Shown here in pieces: positions 6,029 to 8,359 of a stretch of DNA of 8,359 bases. Within the stretch, counting starts at the first letter, position 1; every line of letters starts with the position of its first letter. The stretch is taken from contig SHLU01000103.1 in the NCBI GenBank assembly GCA_004282995.1, positions 1 to 8,359 on the forward strand. Direction: 5' to 3'. The translations under genes were made by a program, and so were the position numbers. This DNA comes from Sphingomonadaceae bacterium (lineage in GTDB: Bacteria > Pseudomonadota > Alphaproteobacteria > Sphingomonadales > Sphingomonadaceae). The notes beneath the pieces were generated by a model, which saw only the letters and a list, made by a program, of their open reading frames with translations, did not search any database and was not told the origin of the DNA.

Positions 6029-6709
6029 ATGAGTGAAACCATCCTGCTCGCCGCGATCCTTATTCCGGTACTGATCGTCGCCATCGTCTTTCACGAAGTA
6101 GCCCATGGCTGGACTGCGCTGGCGCTGGGAGATCCGACCGCGAAGGAGCAGCAACGCCTGAGTCTCAACCCTGTCCGCCATGTCGACCCGGTCGGCACAC
6201 TGCTGGTGCCGGGGTTCCTGCTGGCGGTTGGCGGTCCGGTTTTCGGCTGGGCCAAGCCGGTTCCGGTCATGAAGCAACGGCTCGACAATCCGCGGTTTGG
6301 GATGATGGCGGTGGCGGCAGCAGGGCCGGGCACCAATCTGGTACTGGCGCTACTGGGTGCCATCGTTCTCGGTCTCGCCGCGCCCCAGCTGACGCTGGAG
6401 GTGGCAGGCGAGCCCACGGTCGTCGCCCAGGCGTTCTTCTATTTCATTCTCGTCAATGTGTTCCTGGCCTTCTTCAACCTGCTGCCGATCCCGCCCTTTG
6501 ACGGGTCACACATCCTTGAAGGACTGTTGCCGCCATCACTGGCGCGTCACTACGAGCGGCTACGCCCGGTCGGAATGCTGCTGTTTCTGGGACTGGTCGC
6601 GCTGACCTGGTTCGCGCCGGGGCTGGGGGTGATCGAGAACACCATTGGTCCCCCGGTCGACTGGATCATGACGCAGTTCCTGAACCTCGCCAACGCAATC
6701 GCCGCCTAG
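6029..6709 (+). CDS. M50-family membrane metalloprotease (site-2 protease-like)
   Basis: This is a predicted polytopic inner-membrane zinc protease of the minimal S2P type, 226 residues, with no PDZ domain. The zinc motif HEVAH (22-26) lies in the first membrane helix, with Glu23 as the expected catalytic residue. GPGTNLVLA (99-107) matches the conserved Gly/Asn-containing core segment. NLLPIPPFDGSHILEG (150-165) supplies the third zinc ligand, Asp158. HVDPVGTLLVP and GWAKPVPV are also typical. The family cuts membrane-spanning substrates such as anti-sigma factors or signal-peptide remnants, but no partner gene is visible here and the substrate is unknown. The start at 6029 is forced by the HExxH position. 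No ribosome binding site is visible in the 24-nt gap after tdk. A TATCTT hexamer 6 nt before the ATG might be a -10 element for a leaderless message, which is speculative. The TAG stop shares a CTAG palindrome with the galK stop. Confidence 0.92.
   Translation: MSETILLAAILIPVLIVAIVFHEVAHGWTALALGDPTAKEQQRLSLNPVRHVDPVGTLLVPGFLLAVGGPVFGWAKPVPVMKQRLDNPRFGMMAVAAAGPGTNLVLALLGAIVLGLAAPQLTLEVAGEPTVVAQAFFYFILVNVFLAFFNLLPIPPFDGSHILEGLLPPSLARHYERLRPVGMLLFLGLVALTWFAPGLGVIENTIGPPVDWIMTQFLNLANAIAA
6706..6709. other. CTAG palindrome used as stop codon by both converging genes
   Basis: On the + strand TAG at 6707-6709 ends the M50 protease. On the - strand TAG at 6708-6706 ends galK. The 4-bp overlap leaves no room for a terminator between the two genes, so each message must run into the other's coding region or end by Rho or inside a gene. 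Confidence 0.95.
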
Positions 6710-7758
6710 CCTTTCGGTTCGCCGCCGACATAATCGATCAAACGCGCCTTGGGATGAAGTTCCATCACGCGCTCCAACCATTGCTCGCGGACGGTGTCCT
6801 CGACGCAGGCGACAATGCAGCCGCCGAAACCTCCGCCCGTCAGCCGCGCACCCAGCGCGCCGCATTCAACTGCATCTGCCACCAGGGCATCGATTTGCGG
6901 AATCGAAACTTCGAAATCGTCGCGCATCGATGCGTGGCTTGCATTCATAAGCGCCCCGAAGGTTGCGAGGTCATTCGCAGCCAGTGCGTCGCGCGCCGCC
7001 AGGACCCTGCGATGCTCGGTCGAACAATGCCGGGCACGGCGGCGCAGGATGGGATTGATGTCCGGTGCGTTTTCGATTGCCACAGGGTCGAGCAGGCACA
7101 GCGCATCGGTCGCGAACGCCTGGCCGGCGGCATCGCATTCTTCCTTGCGCAGCCGATAGCGTCCATCCGACAGCCTTCGGCTATGGCCCGAATGCAGCAC
7201 CACCATGGCATGGCTGCGCGGCAGCTCGACAAGCTCGTAATCCAACGTCGCGGTGTCGAGCGCAATGGCCTGACCCGGCTGCGCCACGGCCACCGCAACC
7301 TGGTCCATGATACCGCAGGGTAAGCCGATGTAATCGTTCTCGACCCGCCGCGCCGCCAGCGCGATGTCGAGGTCGCCAATGTCGGCCCCGGCTTGAAGCC
7401 GCGCCGCCTTGAGAATGGCGACGATCAGTGCAGCGGACGAGGACAGTCCCGAACCGGCAGGAATGTCGGAGCGGATGACGATGTCCGCGCCATCTTGCAG
7501 AAGCCCGAGCGCAACCGCCTCCCGCAGCGCCCCGACGCTCGGGTCCGACCAATGACCCTGCGCCGGCTCGTCCAGACTTCGCTCGGCCGAGCCAGAATAT
7601 CCTCGCGCCGAGACGCTGATCCTGCGGTCGGAACGGGGCAGGAGATTAACGGTCAGCGCGACCGACAGCGCCGCGGGCAGGACCATGCCGCCATTATAGT
7701 CGGTATGCTCGCCGATCAGATTGACGCGGCCAGGCACAGTCATGCTAGCGGCCTGCAT
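6706..7758 (-). CDS. galK: Galactokinase
   Basis: The enzyme phosphorylates alpha-D-galactose with ATP to galactose-1-phosphate, the first committed step of the Leloir pathway, in the cytoplasm. This GHMP-family protein has 350 residues. The galactokinase signature PGRVNLIGEHTDYNGG is at residues 9-24. The ATP-binding loop PAGSGLSSSAA is at 100-110. CGIMDQ is at 148-153, where Asp152 is the expected catalytic acid. TGGGFGGC near the C-terminus is at 307-314. It is shorter than the roughly 380-residue enterobacterial enzyme, mainly because only eight residues precede the signature, where E. coli has about 25-30. The ATG at 7758 comes 1 nt after the galT stop. A second ATG at 7743 with a weak AGG 8 nt before it is an alternative that would leave only three residues ahead of the signature. 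It is probably translated by coupling with galT. It ends in the stop overlap with the M50 gene. Confidence 0.96.
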   Translation of the reverse strand: MQAASMTVPGRVNLIGEHTDYNGGMVLPAALSVALTVNLLPRSDRRISVSARGYSGSAERSLDEPAQGHWSDPSVGALREAVALGLLQDGADIVIRSDIPAGSGLSSSAALIVAILKAARLQAGADIGDLDIALAARRVENDYIGLPCGIMDQVAVAVAQPGQAIALDTATLDYELVELPRSHAMVVLHSGHSRRLSDGRYRLRKEECDAAGQAFATDALCLLDPVAIENAPDINPILRRRARHCSTEHRRVLAARDALAANDLATFGALMNASHASMRDDFEVSIPQIDALVADAVECGALGARLTGGGFGGCIVACVEDTVREQWLERVMELHPKARLIDYVGGEPKG

Positions 7759-7759
7759 G

Positions 7760-8359
7760 TTAGAGCGTCCGCAGGGCTTTGGCGGCGGCTTCCGGCATCA
7801 CGTCCACTGTGAAGACGCCGCTATGTTGTTCGACCGAGGCGAGGTATTTGACCCGGCCCGGCGCGCGCAGCAGGGGATAGAACTGGACGGTAAAGTGATA
7901 GCCCTTGGATCCGCCGCGCGGAGCAGCGTGGAATGCCATCATGGTCGCGGCCGGTTGTTCGAATAGCGCGTCATAGCGGCGGGTCATCTCGCCGAGCCAC
8001 CACGCCAGACCCTGCAATTCAGCGTCGCTGCAGTCCCACGGCCCCTGACGTGGCACCAACGGGGCAAGCCAGGTCTCGTAGGGGAAACGCGCAAAACGGG
8101 GAACGAATGCTGCCATGCCTGCCTGCTCGCCCAATCCGTAATCCGGCATCGCTTCCGCAATCTCGGTCGCCAGGTCGTATCCTGCTGCAAAGGCATCAAC
8201 TGCGCGCTGCTGCACCTGCGGTACGTTCTCGAACCCGTAAATCTGCCCGTGCGGGTGGTGCAGCGTCACACCCACTTCGTCGCCGCGGTTCTCGAACGGC
8301 AGGACATAGGCGCAACCGGCAGAAAAAAGCGCGTCATAGCGATCGATGAGCGCTGCCAG
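7760..8359 (-). CDS. galT: Galactose-1-phosphate uridylyltransferase, N-terminal part outside the window
   Basis: The enzyme swaps UMP between UDP-glucose and galactose-1-phosphate, giving UDP-galactose and glucose-1-phosphate, the Leloir step after GalK. The reading frame runs through the right edge, so about 199 C-terminal codons are visible. The GTG at 8275 is an internal Val codon: upstream sequence continues in frame as YVLPFENRGDEVG, a normal part of the protein. The active-site motif HHPHGQIYG (from about 8263 downward) contains the nucleophilic His of the HPHGQ signature. The C-terminal half has HFTVQFYPLLR, followed by EAAAKALRTL at the end, as in the family. The N-terminal zinc-binding part is not in the window. 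The TAA stop at 7762-7760 is followed after 1 nt by galK, so the two form one operon. No regulator or epimerase gene is visible here. Confidence 0.96.
   Translation of the reverse strand: MAALIDRYDALFSAGCAYVLPFENRGDEVGVTLHHPHGQIYGFENVPQVQQRAVDAFAAGYDLATEIAEAMPDYGLGEQAGMAAFVPRFARFPYETWLAPLVPRQGPWDCSDAELQGLAWWLGEMTRRYDALFEQPAATMMAFHAAPRGGSKGYHFTVQFYPLLRAPGRVKYLASVEQHSGVFTVDVMPEAAAKALRTL

Noticed and set aside
6754..7323. 189-residue + strand frame opposite galK
   Set aside because: It is entirely antisense to galK with no motif, so it is a shadow of GC-rich codon use.
7760..8275. A complete 171-residue galT-like gene starting at 8275
   Set aside because: The supposed start is a GTG Val codon in the middle of a conserved segment, and the frame stays open to the window edge with proper GalT sequence.

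Overview
This is a GC-rich, gene-dense bacterial window with short intergenic gaps. It reads as an alphaproteobacterial chromosome, most likely Sphingomonadales and possibly the Erythrobacter group. The placement rests on the long Ala/Glu/Lys/Pro-rich N-terminal linker of IF-2, the style of RbfA, and the overall composition. It is an inference, with no marker such as 16S rRNA in view.

The left part (positions 2-3611, + strand) is a tightly packed translation cluster: the 3' part of infB, two tandem hotdog-fold thioesterases of the PaaI type, and rbfA. The two thioesterases and rbfA are chained by ATGA stop/start overlaps. A thioesterase pair inside the usual infB-rbfA pairing is the most unusual part of the layout. 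truB, which often follows rbfA, is absent here. A GC-rich hairpin lies in the convergent gap after rbfA.

The middle part starts with an AbgT-family membrane transporter on the - strand (3705-5312), divergent across about 110 bp from tdk, a type II thymidine kinase on the + strand. tdk is followed 24 bp later by a minimal M50 site-2-protease-like membrane metalloprotease (6029-6709).

The right part is a Leloir galactose operon on the - strand. galT is cut by the right window edge and is followed after 1 nt by galK. The galK stop codon overlaps the stop codon of the M50 gene within one CTAG palindrome.

Functionally there are three blocks: ribosome/initiation biology with an embedded acyl-CoA thioesterase pair; nucleoside salvage, membrane proteolysis and export; and galactose catabolism. 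I saw no tRNA, rRNA, CRISPR array, insertion sequence or phage gene, and no stretch over 300 bases without a gene. Nothing in the window looks like a wholly new system. The points worth a second look are the thioesterase insertion, the shared-stop gene end and several start-site questions.
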